A stretch of DNA of 64,000 nucleotides from NCBI RefSeq assembly GCF_000213255.1, contig NC_015520.1, forward strand, positions 124,001 to 188,000, written 5' to 3'. Both the position numbers and the translations under genes were made by a program. The stretch is from Mahella australiensis 50-1 BON. GTDB taxonomy: Bacteria > Bacillota > Clostridia > Mahellales > Mahellaceae. Below, one piece after another: positions 1-9,305 of the stretch; the stretch's first letter is position 1, and every line of letters starts with the position of its first letter. The notes under the pieces were generated by a model. It saw only the letters and a list, made by a program, of their open reading frames with translations, was not told the DNA's origin and did no database searches.

Positions 1-1
1 A

Positions 2-661
2 CGCACCGCAATAGGTACTATAACTGGCATCATAGCGACTTCCATGGTGGCTTATGTTATAAGCAGGCAAGATTTTTTTGCCAGGAGATTTGTATCAGGG
101 CTTTTCGTCATAACAATGTATATAAGCGGTGGCATGATACCGAGCTATATGCTGATGCGCAGCCTGCATCTGATCAATACCTTTTGGGTTTATATATTCC
201 CAGGTCTTATAAGCGCATTCAATGTAGTGGTATTGAGATCATATATGGATGGGTTACCCGTGGATTTACAGGAATCGGCGAAGTTGGACGGCGCTAATGA
301 CTTCATAATATATGCTCGTATAATAATGCCTTTATGCACGCCTGTAATAGCGACGCTGTGTTTGTTTATAGCGGTGGGGCACTGGAATTCGTGGTTTGAT
401 ACCTACCTTTATAATCCCTTTAATGAAAAATTGACTACTTTACAGTTCGAATTACAGAAGATGCTTACTAACGCTCAAGCGCAAATGACATCTTCTCAAG
501 ACATATATGGATTTGCGCATAGTGAGCAGGCCAAAAGGATATCGCCGGATTCGTTGAGAATGGCAATGACCATTGTAGCTACATTGCCTATATTAGTGGT
601 GTACCCATTTGTGCAGAAGTATTTTATGCAGGGCCTTATACTTGGTGCCGTGAAGAGCTAA
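2..661 (+). CDS. Carbohydrate ABC transporter permease, LplC/YtcP type, 5' end cut by window edge
   Basis: Inner-membrane permease of a CUT1-type oligosaccharide importer. The reading frame is open from base 2, and the residues before the first ATG (at 44) read like the permease interior, so the true start lies outside the window. The EAA loop is seen as ESAKLDGANDF near the middle, followed by RIIMPL. The C-terminus (YPFVQKYFMQGLILGAVKS) is the standard end of the LplC family. The adjacent downstream gene is a lipoprotein binding protein, so this is the tail of a permease-permease-binding protein operon. The upstream LplB-type partner is expected just left of the window. Substrate is unknown; the nearby PL11 lyase suggests rhamnogalacturonan oligosaccharides (inference). 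Confidence 0.9.
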   Translation, partial: RTAIGTITGIIATSMVAYVISRQDFFARRFVSGLFVITMYISGGMIPSYMLMRSLHLINTFWVYIFPGLISAFNVVVLRSYMDGLPVDLQESAKLDGANDFIIYARIIMPLCTPVIATLCLFIAVGHWNSWFDTYLYNPFNEKLTTLQFELQKMLTNAQAQMTSSQDIYGFAHSEQAKRISPDSLRMAMTIVATLPILVVYPFVQKYFMQGLILGAVKS

Positions 662-668
662 TAAGGCT

Positions 669-690
669 ATAAAATCCTTAAGGATTTTAT
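669..690. repeat. Perfect 22-bp palindrome between permease and binding-protein genes
   Basis: The sequence ATAAAATCCTT is followed directly by its reverse complement, immediately after the permease stop and before the Shine-Dalgarno site of the next gene. It may act as an intercistronic hairpin for mRNA processing or stability. It has no loop and no long U run, so it is a poor intrinsic terminator. Confidence 0.5.
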
Positions 691-723
691 AATAAATAAC
701 ATTAATAAGGAGAGGATTTTGTT

Positions 724-2439
724 ATGAGAAGAATGGTTGCTTTGTTGATGGTGATGTTTATGGCGCTCATGCTTTTTGCCGGATGCGGTAAATCATCGGA
801 CACCGGTCAGACAAATGAGACTTCGCCTAAAGAAACATCCGATAAGACCACAGGAGGTGAAGATGCTGCCAAAGAGCCTATTACATTTACTATGTATAGC
901 GCTGATGCAAACCCAAACGCTGATCAGTTCAAAAGTCCTGTGGCAGAGAAGATAAAAGAAATAACGGGAGTAACGCTCAATATCAATCATGAAGCTGGCA
1001 GCGATCCCAAGCAGACGTTGTCTATAATGGCAGCTAGCGGCGATTATCCAGACCTGGTATTTGCTAAAGGCGATCTTTATCTGTTAAAAGATGCTGGCGG
1101 CATACTCCAGTTAGATGACCTTATAGAGCAGCATGGGCCAAACATTAAAGCCCTTTTTGGCGATTATCTTCCCAGATTACGTTGGAGTCTGGATGATCCG
1201 CATATATATTATGTAGGATCGTATCCGGTATACCAGGAAAGCCTTACGCCAGGCGGGGCATTCTGGCTGCAGCATGCAGTAGTTAAGGATTTGGGATATC
1301 CTAAGATAAATACATTGGCCGATTACGAAAACGCCATAAAGGAATATTATCATAAATACCCTGAAATAAATGGTCAGCCCACCATACCGTTTACCTTGCT
1401 GGCTGACGGATGGCGATTCCTCATATCGGTGACCAATCCGGCATGGGCGGCTACCGGTGGTTCTGACGATGGGGAATGGTATGTAAATCCTGATACTTAT
1501 CAAGCTGTCCGCCACGTGACCAGAGAAGAAGAGAAAGAGTATTTCAAATGGCTTAACCATATGTATAACGAAGGCTTACTGGATCCAGAAAGCTTTACAC
1601 AGAAATACGATCAATATAAGGCTAAGATAGCATCCGGGAGGGTGTTGGCCATGGCTGACGCACAATGGGAGATCAACGATGCTGAGGTGGCTTTGAGACA
1701 AGCTGGTATGGAAGATCGCATGCATGGTCTGTATCCTGTCATGTTGTCGAGCGACATGAAGTGCCGCGTGAATCAAAGCCCAGGTTATACAGGAGGCTGG
1801 GGCATATCCATTACTACCAAGTGTAAGGACCCTGAGAGGGCGATGGAATTTTTGGATTGGATGTCCACCGAAGAAGCCCAGGTACTCACCCACTGGGGTA
1901 TAGAGAACGTACATTGGAAGTATGACAGCAATGGCAAGCGTGTATTCTTGCCGGAGATAGAGGAACAAAGGCGTACAGATCCATCTTTCAGTAAAAAAAC
2001 CGGTATAGGCAATTATACTTATCCATTCCCTGAATGGGGTAATGGTAAAAAGGATTCTACCGGCAACTATGTACAGCCCGACAGCGAAGTGGAAGATATC
2101 ATTAAGAATTATACTGATACCGAAAAAGAGGTACTGGCCGGCTATGGTGCCACTACATGGATGGATCTCTTCCCCAAACCGAACGAATTCCCGGTTAAAC
2201 CGTGGGGGGCCGTGTGGATGTATCATATAAGCGATTCCGATATAACGGCTATAGACAGCAAACTGACCAATGATATAGGGCCGCGTTTGGTGCCGAAAGC
2301 TATACTGGCACCCAAAGATCAGTTCGATAAAGAATGGGATAACTACTTGAGCGAGATGAATAAGGCAGGCCTTCCAAAGGTGACAGATGAGATCAACAAG
2401 CTGCTGCAGGAGAAGCTGGAACTCTGGGGAGTAAAATAA
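724..2439 (+). CDS. Extracellular solute-binding lipoprotein of a sugar ABC importer (LplA-like)
   Basis: Captures an oligosaccharide outside the cell and hands it to the membrane permeases. Residues 1-20 are a lipoprotein signal peptide with lipobox LFAGC, making Cys21 the lipidated residue; a Thr/Ser/Lys-rich linker follows. At 571 aa it has the length of the LplA/YtcQ group rather than the shorter (about 430 aa) MalE-type group. An AAGGAGAGG Shine-Dalgarno site precedes ATG 724. It lies 62 bp after the partial LplC-type permease and probably ends that operon, as a 38-bp palindrome follows. The ligand cannot be read from sequence. Confidence 0.92.
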   Translation: MRRMVALLMVMFMALMLFAGCGKSSDTGQTNETSPKETSDKTTGGEDAAKEPITFTMYSADANPNADQFKSPVAEKIKEITGVTLNINHEAGSDPKQTLSIMAASGDYPDLVFAKGDLYLLKDAGGILQLDDLIEQHGPNIKALFGDYLPRLRWSLDDPHIYYVGSYPVYQESLTPGGAFWLQHAVVKDLGYPKINTLADYENAIKEYYHKYPEINGQPTIPFTLLADGWRFLISVTNPAWAATGGSDDGEWYVNPDTYQAVRHVTREEEKEYFKWLNHMYNEGLLDPESFTQKYDQYKAKIASGRVLAMADAQWEINDAEVALRQAGMEDRMHGLYPVMLSSDMKCRVNQSPGYTGGWGISITTKCKDPERAMEFLDWMSTEEAQVLTHWGIENVHWKYDSNGKRVFLPEIEEQRRTDPSFSKKTGIGNYTYPFPEWGNGKKDSTGNYVQPDSEVEDIIKNYTDTEKEVLAGYGATTWMDLFPKPNEFPVKPWGAVWMYHISDSDITAIDSKLTNDIGPRLVPKAILAPKDQFDKEWDNYLSEMNKAGLPKVTDEINKLLQEKLELWGVK

Positions 2440-2450
2440 TAATACTATTG

Positions 2451-2488
2451 ATATAAATCCTACCGATGTACATCGGTAGGATTTATAT
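2451..2488 (+). terminator. Perfect 38-bp palindrome after binding-protein gene
   Basis: The half-site ATATAAATCCTACCGATGT is followed directly by its exact reverse complement, starting 12 bp after the stop codon. As RNA it would form a long stem with a minimal loop. There is only a short AU-rich tail, so it may be a 3'-end stabiliser or a weak terminator that works in both directions. Confidence 0.55.
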
Positions 2489-2656
2489 TGCAAACCTATC
2501 ACATACTGCGAAAAGCCAATGAATACCCAAAGCATTATTTTTATAAAATCTTCATAGAAATATATTGGCATTTTAATATTATCCAATTACACATATCCGT
2601 AAAAGGTATATAACGCGTTTTGCAATCGATGTCATGATTAAAGGGAGATGAAGCTT

Positions 2657-3619
2657 ATGAAGGAAACGTTGGTTAAACAATCCGGCTCGGGGTCAGCCAT
2701 TATAACACCACCAAAATCCAGCGCTTGGTCTGCGATAAAAAAAGATCCATGGCTTTATATACTATTGATTCCTGGTTTATTATATTTTATCATCTTCAAA
2801 TATCTGCCTATGTTTGGAATCATCATAGCATTTCAAGATTATCAGCCTTATTTAGGAATACTCAAAAGCGAATGGGTTGGATTTGAGCATTTTAGAGATT
2901 TTTTTACCAATCCAGATTTCTTTAAATTGTTGAGGAATACACTGCTTATATCATTATATAATTTAGTTTTTTCTTTCCCATTACCAATTGTTCTGGCATT
3001 ATTGCTCAATGAAGTCAAAAATTCCGCATTTAAGCGCACAGTACAAACCATGGTCTATGTACCTCACTTTATATCATGGGTGGTTATAGCCAGTATAACG
3101 TATGTTCTTTTAACCACTGAAGGAGGCGTCATAAATGAGATTTTGTTTAGGCTTACAGGCAATAAAATAGCCTTTCTTACCGACCCTAAATGGTTTAGAC
3201 CGCTCATCGTAACGCAGACTATCTGGAAAGAAACGGGATGGGGTACTATCATATTTTTAGCTGCATTATCGGGTGTAGACCCAACGTTATATGAGGCAGC
3301 AACTGTAGATGGCGCCACAAGATGGCAGCAGACATGGTATATAACCTTGCCTGCGATAAGCAGTACCATAGTGATAATGCTGATTTTAAGACTGGGCAGC
3401 ATATTGGATACAGGCTTTGAACAAATATTTTTGATGATGAATTCCTTAAATCGTGAAGTTGCTGATGTGTTTGACACCTATGTTTACGTAATGGGTATAA
3501 CGCAGGGGGCCTTTAGTTACAGTACAGCAGTCGGATTATTTAAGTCAGTGGTAGGGCTTATATTAATTGAAGCTGCCAATTATTTTGCCAGAAAAGTGGG
3601 AGAAACTTCATTATTCTAG
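2657..3619 (+). CDS. Sugar ABC transporter permease, LplB type
   Basis: First membrane subunit of a CUT1 oligosaccharide importer, about 320 aa with six predicted membrane spans. The span near residues 35-60 is followed by the motif KYLPMFGIIIAFQDY, typical of LplB/YtcP partners. The EAA loop is EAATVDGATRWQQ with TLPAI. I prefer ATG 2657 over the in-frame ATG at 2648: the GGGAG site abuts 2648 with no spacer but lies 9 nt from 2657. The next gene begins 19 bp downstream, giving an LplB-LplC-binding protein operon ending at the PL11 lyase. Confidence 0.92.
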   Translation: MKETLVKQSGSGSAIITPPKSSAWSAIKKDPWLYILLIPGLLYFIIFKYLPMFGIIIAFQDYQPYLGILKSEWVGFEHFRDFFTNPDFFKLLRNTLLISLYNLVFSFPLPIVLALLLNEVKNSAFKRTVQTMVYVPHFISWVVIASITYVLLTTEGGVINEILFRLTGNKIAFLTDPKWFRPLIVTQTIWKETGWGTIIFLAALSGVDPTLYEAATVDGATRWQQTWYITLPAISSTIVIMLILRLGSILDTGFEQIFLMMNSLNREVADVFDTYVYVMGITQGAFSYSTAVGLFKSVVGLILIEAANYFARKVGETSLF

Positions 3620-3638
3620 GAGGAAGGGAGCAATAAGA

Positions 3639-4517
3639 ATGAAGAAAAAAACGTCTTTAGGTAGCAATGTATTTGATATATTTAATTATGCTTTTTTGGC
3701 TTTTTGCGCTATAATCACAATTTTGCCTTTTATATATGTCATAGCTGCTTCATTTGCTACGGATGTCGAAATTGCGGCGAGACCATTTTTCTTATTTCCT
3801 AAAAAGCCTACATTGGAAACTTATCGGTATATATTCGCATCTGAAAGCATAATCCATAGTTTATTCGTATCTATTTATGTTACGGTAGTGGGAACGTTGG
3901 TTAATTTATTCTTTACTTTTACCATGGCGTATCCGCTATCGAAGAGCAATATAGTCGGTAAGAATTGGATAATAAATGGCATAATATTCTGTATGCTTTT
4001 TAGCGGCGGTATGATACCGACATATATAGTTATAAAAAGCCTTCATCTATTGGATACTTATTGGGCATTATGGCTTCCTGGTGCAATTAGCCCATTTAAT
4101 TTGTTCATCGTAAGAAATTTTTTTCAACAATTGCCTAATGAGCTAGAAGAAGCTGCTAAAATAGATGGATGCTCTACTATAGGTATATTTTTAAGAATAA
4201 TACTGCCATTGTCTATGCCTATCATCGCTACTTTTACCTTATTTTACGGAGTAGGACATTGGAATAACTTTTTTGGGCCGTTACTTTATATAAATGATTC
4301 TAATAAATGGCCTTTACAAGTTATGCTAAGGAATATAGTCCTGCTTTCTTCCGGTATAATGTCTGATTTATCACAGTTTGACCCAAACTTTGTTCCGCCT
4401 GAGGAATCTCTAAAGATGGGTGTAATAGTGGTAGGGACTGTTCCAATATTGCTAGTGTACCCATTTTTACAGAAATATTTTGTAAAAGGCGTACTTGTAG
4501 GCTCTTTGAAGGGGTGA
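3639..4517 (+). CDS. Sugar ABC transporter permease, LplC type
   Basis: Second membrane subunit pairing with the LplB-type protein just upstream. The start at 3639 (MKKKTSLGSNVFDIFNY) has an AGGAGGAAGGGAG site directly after the previous stop; the in-frame ATG at 3567 would overlap the upstream gene and lacks a ribosome site. The EAA loop is EAAKIDGCSTIGIF with RIILPLSMP, and the C-terminus YPFLQKYFVKGVLVGSLKG is diagnostic for the family. The N-terminal third carries the FSGGMIPTYIVIKSLHLLDTYWAL segment conserved in LplC proteins. Confidence 0.92.
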   Translation: MKKKTSLGSNVFDIFNYAFLAFCAIITILPFIYVIAASFATDVEIAARPFFLFPKKPTLETYRYIFASESIIHSLFVSIYVTVVGTLVNLFFTFTMAYPLSKSNIVGKNWIINGIIFCMLFSGGMIPTYIVIKSLHLLDTYWALWLPGAISPFNLFIVRNFFQQLPNELEEAAKIDGCSTIGIFLRIILPLSMPIIATFTLFYGVGHWNNFFGPLLYINDSNKWPLQVMLRNIVLLSSGIMSDLSQFDPNFVPPEESLKMGVIVVGTVPILLVYPFLQKYFVKGVLVGSLKG

Positions 4518-4583
4518 TGTAGTATGAGATAATTAAGTGATTGCTAGCAAATGGCCTTAAAAAATAAAAGGGAGGAATTAATT

Positions 4584-6179
4584 ATGAAGACTTCAAACAA
4601 ATCAAGCAGACGTTGGATTAGGATTATATGTGTGGCCGTTCTGGTCCTCTCATTATTGGCTGGTTGCGGAGGTAATGAGAGTACAACCAATAGTGGGCAA
4701 GATGATACATCTAGCAGGAATACGGCGCAGGAGGGAAAACCATTTAAGATTACTATAATGACCCAAACGTTCGATGCTGATCCAGCACCGGCTGATAGCC
4801 CGGTCATACAGGCAATGGAAGAATATACAGGGGTAGATGTAGATATAAACTGGGTGCCTTCCACATCGTACGACGATAAACTAAATACCACTTTAGCGAG
4901 TGGTAGTCTACCTATGGTGGTATTAGCAGGGTCAAAATCTCCAAGCATAATAAGTGCATGTAGGGCGGGCGCCTTCTGGGAATTGGGGCCTTACTTAAAA
5001 GATTATCCTAACTTAAGCAAGGCTAACCCTGTTATACTTTATAATTCGTCCATAGATGGCAAAACATACGGTATCTATAGAGGGCGAGATCTGGGCAGAA
5101 ATGGCATAGTTTATCGTAAAGATTGGCTGGATAATACCGGCTTGGATGTTCCTAAGACTATAGATGATTTTTATAACATGTTGAAAGCATTTACCTATGA
5201 TGATCCGGACAAAGATGCCAAGCAGGATACTTACGGTATGGTAGTGACAAAGTATAATGGACCGTTTAAGATTATGCTCACGTGGTTTGGAGCGCCTAAT
5301 GAATGGGGGGATGACGGAAGTGGCCGGTTAGTGCCATCTTTTACTACTGATGAATACATGGACTGCTTAAAGTTCTGGAAAAAGATGTATGATGAGAAAC
5401 TGATTAATCAAGATTTTGCTGCTGTTGATCCCGGTAAATGGAATGATCCGATTTACGCTGAAAAAGCTGGCGTAAAGGTAGATGTACTAGATGATGCAGG
5501 GCGATGGGAGGACCAATTTAAGAAGGCCGGTATAAGTGCGGTCGTAGACGTTATTGGAGCTGTGGAAGGGCCGAAGGGACTCAGGAATCTGCCGACTTCC
5601 GGTTATTCGGGCATGTACCTTGTTTCTAAGAGTGTAAAGACCGAGGATGATTTAAAGAAGGTTATTGCATTTTTGGATAAATTAGGCGATAAGGAAATGC
5701 AAGATTTACTGGGATGGGGCATAAAAGATCGACATTACAAGCTGGTGAATGGTGAGATAGAACCTATAACTGATCTTCCGGCTGATATAGCCCGTGAGGT
5801 TCATGGTACCAATCAATTGCTAACGTATATACCTCCTGAAAATGCGATGCCGCGTGCGCAAAGTGAGCTTAGGAAAAAGGCGAGTCAGACCATGAAAGAG
5901 AATGAGAAGATAATAGTTCCCAATCCTGTGGAACCATTTGTCTCGCAAACTGATACCTATGCAAAGAAAGGTCAGCAATTAGACAATATTATAGAAGATG
6001 CCAGGGTAAAGTTTATAGCTGGGCAAATAGATGAAAATGGTTTTAAAAATGCTGTTGAACAGTGGCGCAATACTGGGGGAGATAAACTTATCCAAGAAGT
6101 CAATGAGTTGTACGAAAAATATAAAGATAGTATGCCGACAATGGATAATACATCTAACTCAACTACTATCAGTCAGTAG
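4584..6179 (+). CDS. Extracellular solute-binding lipoprotein (LplA-like)
   Basis: Binding protein of the importer encoded just upstream. The start at 4584 follows a GGGAGGAATTAATT site. Signal peptide residues 9-27 are basic (RRW) then hydrophobic, with lipobox LLAGC and lipidated Cys28, followed by a Ser/Thr/Asn-rich tether. The mature part (about 500 aa) contains the FTYDDPDKDAKQDTYG region found in this group, where an EF-hand-like Asp cluster binds calcium (family knowledge). A strong hairpin follows the stop codon. The secreted rhamnogalacturonan lyase gene comes next, so RG-I oligosaccharides are the likely ligand (inference). Confidence 0.92.
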   Translation: MKTSNKSSRRWIRIICVAVLVLSLLAGCGGNESTTNSGQDDTSSRNTAQEGKPFKITIMTQTFDADPAPADSPVIQAMEEYTGVDVDINWVPSTSYDDKLNTTLASGSLPMVVLAGSKSPSIISACRAGAFWELGPYLKDYPNLSKANPVILYNSSIDGKTYGIYRGRDLGRNGIVYRKDWLDNTGLDVPKTIDDFYNMLKAFTYDDPDKDAKQDTYGMVVTKYNGPFKIMLTWFGAPNEWGDDGSGRLVPSFTTDEYMDCLKFWKKMYDEKLINQDFAAVDPGKWNDPIYAEKAGVKVDVLDDAGRWEDQFKKAGISAVVDVIGAVEGPKGLRNLPTSGYSGMYLVSKSVKTEDDLKKVIAFLDKLGDKEMQDLLGWGIKDRHYKLVNGEIEPITDLPADIAREVHGTNQLLTYIPPENAMPRAQSELRKKASQTMKENEKIIVPNPVEPFVSQTDTYAKKGQQLDNIIEDARVKFIAGQIDENGFKNAVEQWRNTGGDKLIQEVNELYEKYKDSMPTMDNTSNSTTISQ

Positions 6180-6187
6180 CAATGTGA

Positions 6188-6225
6188 ATAGCTATTATAC
6201 TCAGCTAACCGAGTATAATAGCTAT
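6188..6225 (+). terminator. 15-bp stem hairpin between binding-protein and PL11 genes
   Basis: ATAGCTATTATACTC pairs perfectly with GAGTATAATAGCTAT across an 8-nt loop, starting 8 bp after the stop. There is no long U tract, so it may give partial termination or protect the 3' end of the transporter mRNA, lowering lyase expression relative to the binding protein. Confidence 0.55.
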
Positions 6226-6260
6226 CATTGCATAATTAAAGAAAGGGAGTATAAAGTAAA

Positions 6261-8447
6261 ATGTTTGATAAAATATTTAAAAAATTTATAGTAATAGTAG
6301 TGGTAGCTTTAATATTTAATATAGTATATGTACCGCAGCAGAGTAGAGGTCAAGCTGCTTCCTATTCGAAGCGGCAGATGGAAGCTCTTGATAGAGGGCT
6401 TGTCGCTGCAGTTTCACAAGGCGGAGTTTTTCTAAGCTGGCGTATGTTTGCTACTGATCCTGCCGATATATCTTTTAATATTTACCGCAATGGCATTAAG
6501 ATTAATAATTCGCCTATTCACACTAGCACTAACTATTTTGACACTGGCGGTACCGTTAATGATACTTATTATATAAGACCGGTGCTGGATAATATAGAAC
6601 AAGCGCCGTCTAGTACTGTAACACCATGGAAGAACAATTATCTTGACATCCCCTTGATGAGACCGTCGGGCGGTGTTACACCTGATGGTGTGAATTATAC
6701 GTATAATGCTAACGATTGTAGTGTTGGCGACTTGGACGGAGATGGTCAATATGAGGTCGTGCTGAAGTGGGATCCTACTAATGCTAAAGACAATTCACAT
6801 GATGGATATACGGGTAACGTTTATATCGATGCTTATAAGCTGGACGGTACATTTTTATGGCGCATTGATCTCGGCAAAAATATTCGTGCGGGAGCTCATT
6901 ATACTCAATTTATGGTATATGATCTTGACGGAGATGGCAAAGCGGAAATTGCATGCAAAACTGCCGACGGTACTATAGATGGTAAGGGTAAAGTGATAGG
7001 GAATGCGGAGGCAGATTATCGTAATTCTGCTGGCCGAATACTTGAGGGTCCGGAATATCTAAGTATATTCGAAGGGACCACCGGCCGTGAACTGGTTACC
7101 GTTCCTTATGAACCGGCAAGAGGGGATGTTTCATCATGGGGCGATAACTACGGTAACCGGGTAGATCGTTTCTTAGCCTGTGTGGCTTATCTGGATGGAC
7201 AAAGGCCGAGCCTCGTTATGTGTAGAGGTTATTATACTAGAACGGTGCTGGTAGCGTATAATTGGAGGAATGGTTCATTATCTAAGGTATGGACTTTTGA
7301 TAGCAATACAGACGGCAACCAAGGATATGCAGGCCAAGGTAATCATAACTTGAGTGTAGCTGATGTTGATGGAGACGGAAGGGATGAGATAATCTACGGC
7401 GCTTGTGCCATTGATGATGATGGCACGGGGCTATATACAACAGGGCTAGGGCATGGCGATGCTATGCATGTTACTGATATAGACCCCGACAGACCGGGTT
7501 TAGAGGTATGGCAGTGCCATGAGAGCGTAAGCACAGGTGCGGGCGCTAGCTTACGTGATGCCGCCACCGGCGAAATATTGTTTAGGGCCACTACATCTAA
7601 AGACTGCGGCAGGGCTTTGGCTGCTGATGTAGATCCGGCTTATAAAGGCTGTGAGATGTGGGCTGCAGCCGGAGTAGGCTTATACGATTGTAAAGGCCGT
7701 AAGATAAGCGATACTACACCGTCGATAAACTTTGCTATATGGTGGGATGGTGACCTTCAGCGAGAACTGTTGGATAATATTTCTGTAAGCAAATATAGTG
7801 ATGGACAAATTATTAATTTGTTTACAGCAGATGGATGTGCATCAAACAACGGTACAAAGGCCAATCCATGTTTACAGGCAGATATATTTGGCGATTGGAG
7901 AGAAGAGGTTATTTGGAGAACAGCTGATAATAGTGCCTTGCGCATATACACTACAACATCTTTGACCGAGCATCGCATATATACCTTAATGCATGATCCG
8001 GTATACAGGCTGGGTATCGTTTGGCAAAATGTTGCTTATAACCAACCGCCGCATACAGGCTTTTATTTAGGTGGTGATATGCAGAGCCTACCAGTGCCGA
8101 ACATATATACGCTCAATAATGTATTATACGCTGACGTAAATATACATCCGGATGTTTTAAACTTAAAGAGCAAAGGAACGTCTATAACCATAGAGATGGA
8201 TCTTAACGGCTATGGTAGGTTAACATGTCCCAATATAGATGAATTAATATTTGAAATAAACGGTAAAACTTTAAATGACTGTAACAATATAGAATATAAG
8301 AACAATAAATTTAAGATTAAGATTAACAGGATAGATATGATTGAAGCTATAGCTAATAAAGACGGTGCTTTAGCTGTAAGCGTAAAAGCTAGATTGTCAG
8401 ATGGCAAGTTCATTTGCGGGAGCGATGTGATTAAAACCATTCATTAG
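6261..8447 (+). CDS. Secreted rhamnogalacturonan lyase, PL11 family, with extra C-terminal domain
   Basis: Cleaves the rhamnose-galacturonate backbone of pectin RG-I by beta-elimination outside the cell (PL11 family role; compare YesW/YesX of Bacillus). Residues 1-30 form a signal peptide. The mature N-terminus, RQMEALDRGLVAA followed by GGVFLSWRMFATDP, is the typical PL11 start. Asp-rich calcium loops (DLDGDGQYE near 157, DLDGDGKAE near 221, DVDGDGRDE near 368) mark the eight-bladed propeller. At 728 aa it is about 100 residues longer than the usual 620; the extension from about residue 625 (INGKTL-like, GSDVIKTI end) resembles small beta domains at the C-termini of secreted clostridial proteins. 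It is convergent with the next regulator gene. Confidence 0.93.
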   Translation: MFDKIFKKFIVIVVVALIFNIVYVPQQSRGQAASYSKRQMEALDRGLVAAVSQGGVFLSWRMFATDPADISFNIYRNGIKINNSPIHTSTNYFDTGGTVNDTYYIRPVLDNIEQAPSSTVTPWKNNYLDIPLMRPSGGVTPDGVNYTYNANDCSVGDLDGDGQYEVVLKWDPTNAKDNSHDGYTGNVYIDAYKLDGTFLWRIDLGKNIRAGAHYTQFMVYDLDGDGKAEIACKTADGTIDGKGKVIGNAEADYRNSAGRILEGPEYLSIFEGTTGRELVTVPYEPARGDVSSWGDNYGNRVDRFLACVAYLDGQRPSLVMCRGYYTRTVLVAYNWRNGSLSKVWTFDSNTDGNQGYAGQGNHNLSVADVDGDGRDEIIYGACAIDDDGTGLYTTGLGHGDAMHVTDIDPDRPGLEVWQCHESVSTGAGASLRDAATGEILFRATTSKDCGRALAADVDPAYKGCEMWAAAGVGLYDCKGRKISDTTPSINFAIWWDGDLQRELLDNISVSKYSDGQIINLFTADGCASNNGTKANPCLQADIFGDWREEVIWRTADNSALRIYTTTSLTEHRIYTLMHDPVYRLGIVWQNVAYNQPPHTGFYLGGDMQSLPVPNIYTLNNVLYADVNIHPDVLNLKSKGTSITIEMDLNGYGRLTCPNIDELIFEINGKTLNDCNNIEYKNNKFKIKINRIDMIEAIANKDGALAVSVKARLSDGKFICGSDVIKTIH

Positions 8448-8480
8448 GAGGATTTGTTATAGCTGCCTCTTTATTTAAAA

Positions 8481-9305
8481 TTATGATGTTTTCATGGGTT
8501 TTTTATACTCCGAAGGCGTCATATTGGTGAATTTTTTAAAGACCTGGCTGAAATATTGAGGATTATTGCCAAAGCCTGCTCTGCGTGCAATGTCATTTAT
8601 AGAAGCATTGGGTTCACTGAGCATAATTTTTTTGGCTTGTTCAATGCGTATTCTGGCAAGGAAGTAGGAAAAGTTTTCCCCTACTTCCTTTTTGAATAAT
8701 TTACCTAAATAATCTGGATTTACATACAAAACCTGCTCAGCGAGATAAGTAAGAGAGAATTGCTCGTTACCGATGTTATAAGCTATAATTTTTAAGGCAT
8801 CTTTAACCAGCGAGCTGGTATTTTTATAATTTGTTATATATCTATCAATATCTTGAATTGCGATATCTTTTTTTGGGATATTATCTTTATTTACCCGAGA
8901 TAATATGAATTCTACTTCTCTCTGATTTTCTATATCATTTATAACATTTTTCATGACATCCAATATTTCATCTTCATTGCAGGGTTTCAATATATAGTGT
9001 TTTATACCGTATTTCATGGCCTTATTAGCAAAGTCGAATTCCCCGTAGGCGGAAAGTATTACGAAATAGATTGTAGGATAGTGATTTTTTACCTTATCTA
9101 TAAGCTCCAAACCGTTCATTCCAGGCATTTTAATATCTGTTATGACGATGTCAGGAACATCTCCGGTTATTTTTTCCCATGCTTCTATTCCGCTTGCCGC
9201 GGTATCGATACGTATATTAAGAGAAGCCCAGTCTACTATGGCCGAGATACCTTCGCGGATCAAGCGTTCATCATCGACCAGCAATGCTTTGTACAACCTC
9301 TTCAT
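8481..9305 (-). CDS. Response regulator, receiver plus AraC-type DNA-binding domain (YesN-like)
   Basis: Transcription regulator paired with the kinase encoded immediately upstream, whose 3' end it overlaps by 35 bp. The receiver domain (residues 1-120) has the acidic pair Asp11-Asp12, phosphoacceptor Asp57 in ITDIKMPG, and the conserved Lys in YILKPCNE. The C-terminal 100 residues are an AraC-type double helix-turn-helix with ARRAGFGNNPQYFSQVFKK and a TPSEYKK end. The ATG at 9305 directly abuts its GGGAG site; a TTG nine bases downstream (9296) gives the family-typical start MYKALLVDDE and better spacing. It probably activates the adjacent sugar-transport genes. Confidence 0.93.
   Translation of the reverse strand: MKRLYKALLVDDERLIREGISAIVDWASLNIRIDTAASGIEAWEKITGDVPDIVITDIKMPGMNGLELIDKVKNHYPTIYFVILSAYGEFDFANKAMKYGIKHYILKPCNEDEILDVMKNVINDIENQREVEFILSRVNKDNIPKKDIAIQDIDRYITNYKNTSSLVKDALKIIAYNIGNEQFSLTYLAEQVLYVNPDYLGKLFKKEVGENFSYFLARIRIEQAKKIMLSEPNASINDIARRAGFGNNPQYFSQVFKKFTNMTPSEYKKPMKTS

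Noticed and set aside
1576-2586. Reverse-strand 336-codon open frame opposite the binding-protein gene
   Set aside because: It lies wholly antisense to a clear LplA-like gene, runs past its end through a palindrome, has an odd Cys/His/Tyr/Ile-rich composition and no ribosome site.
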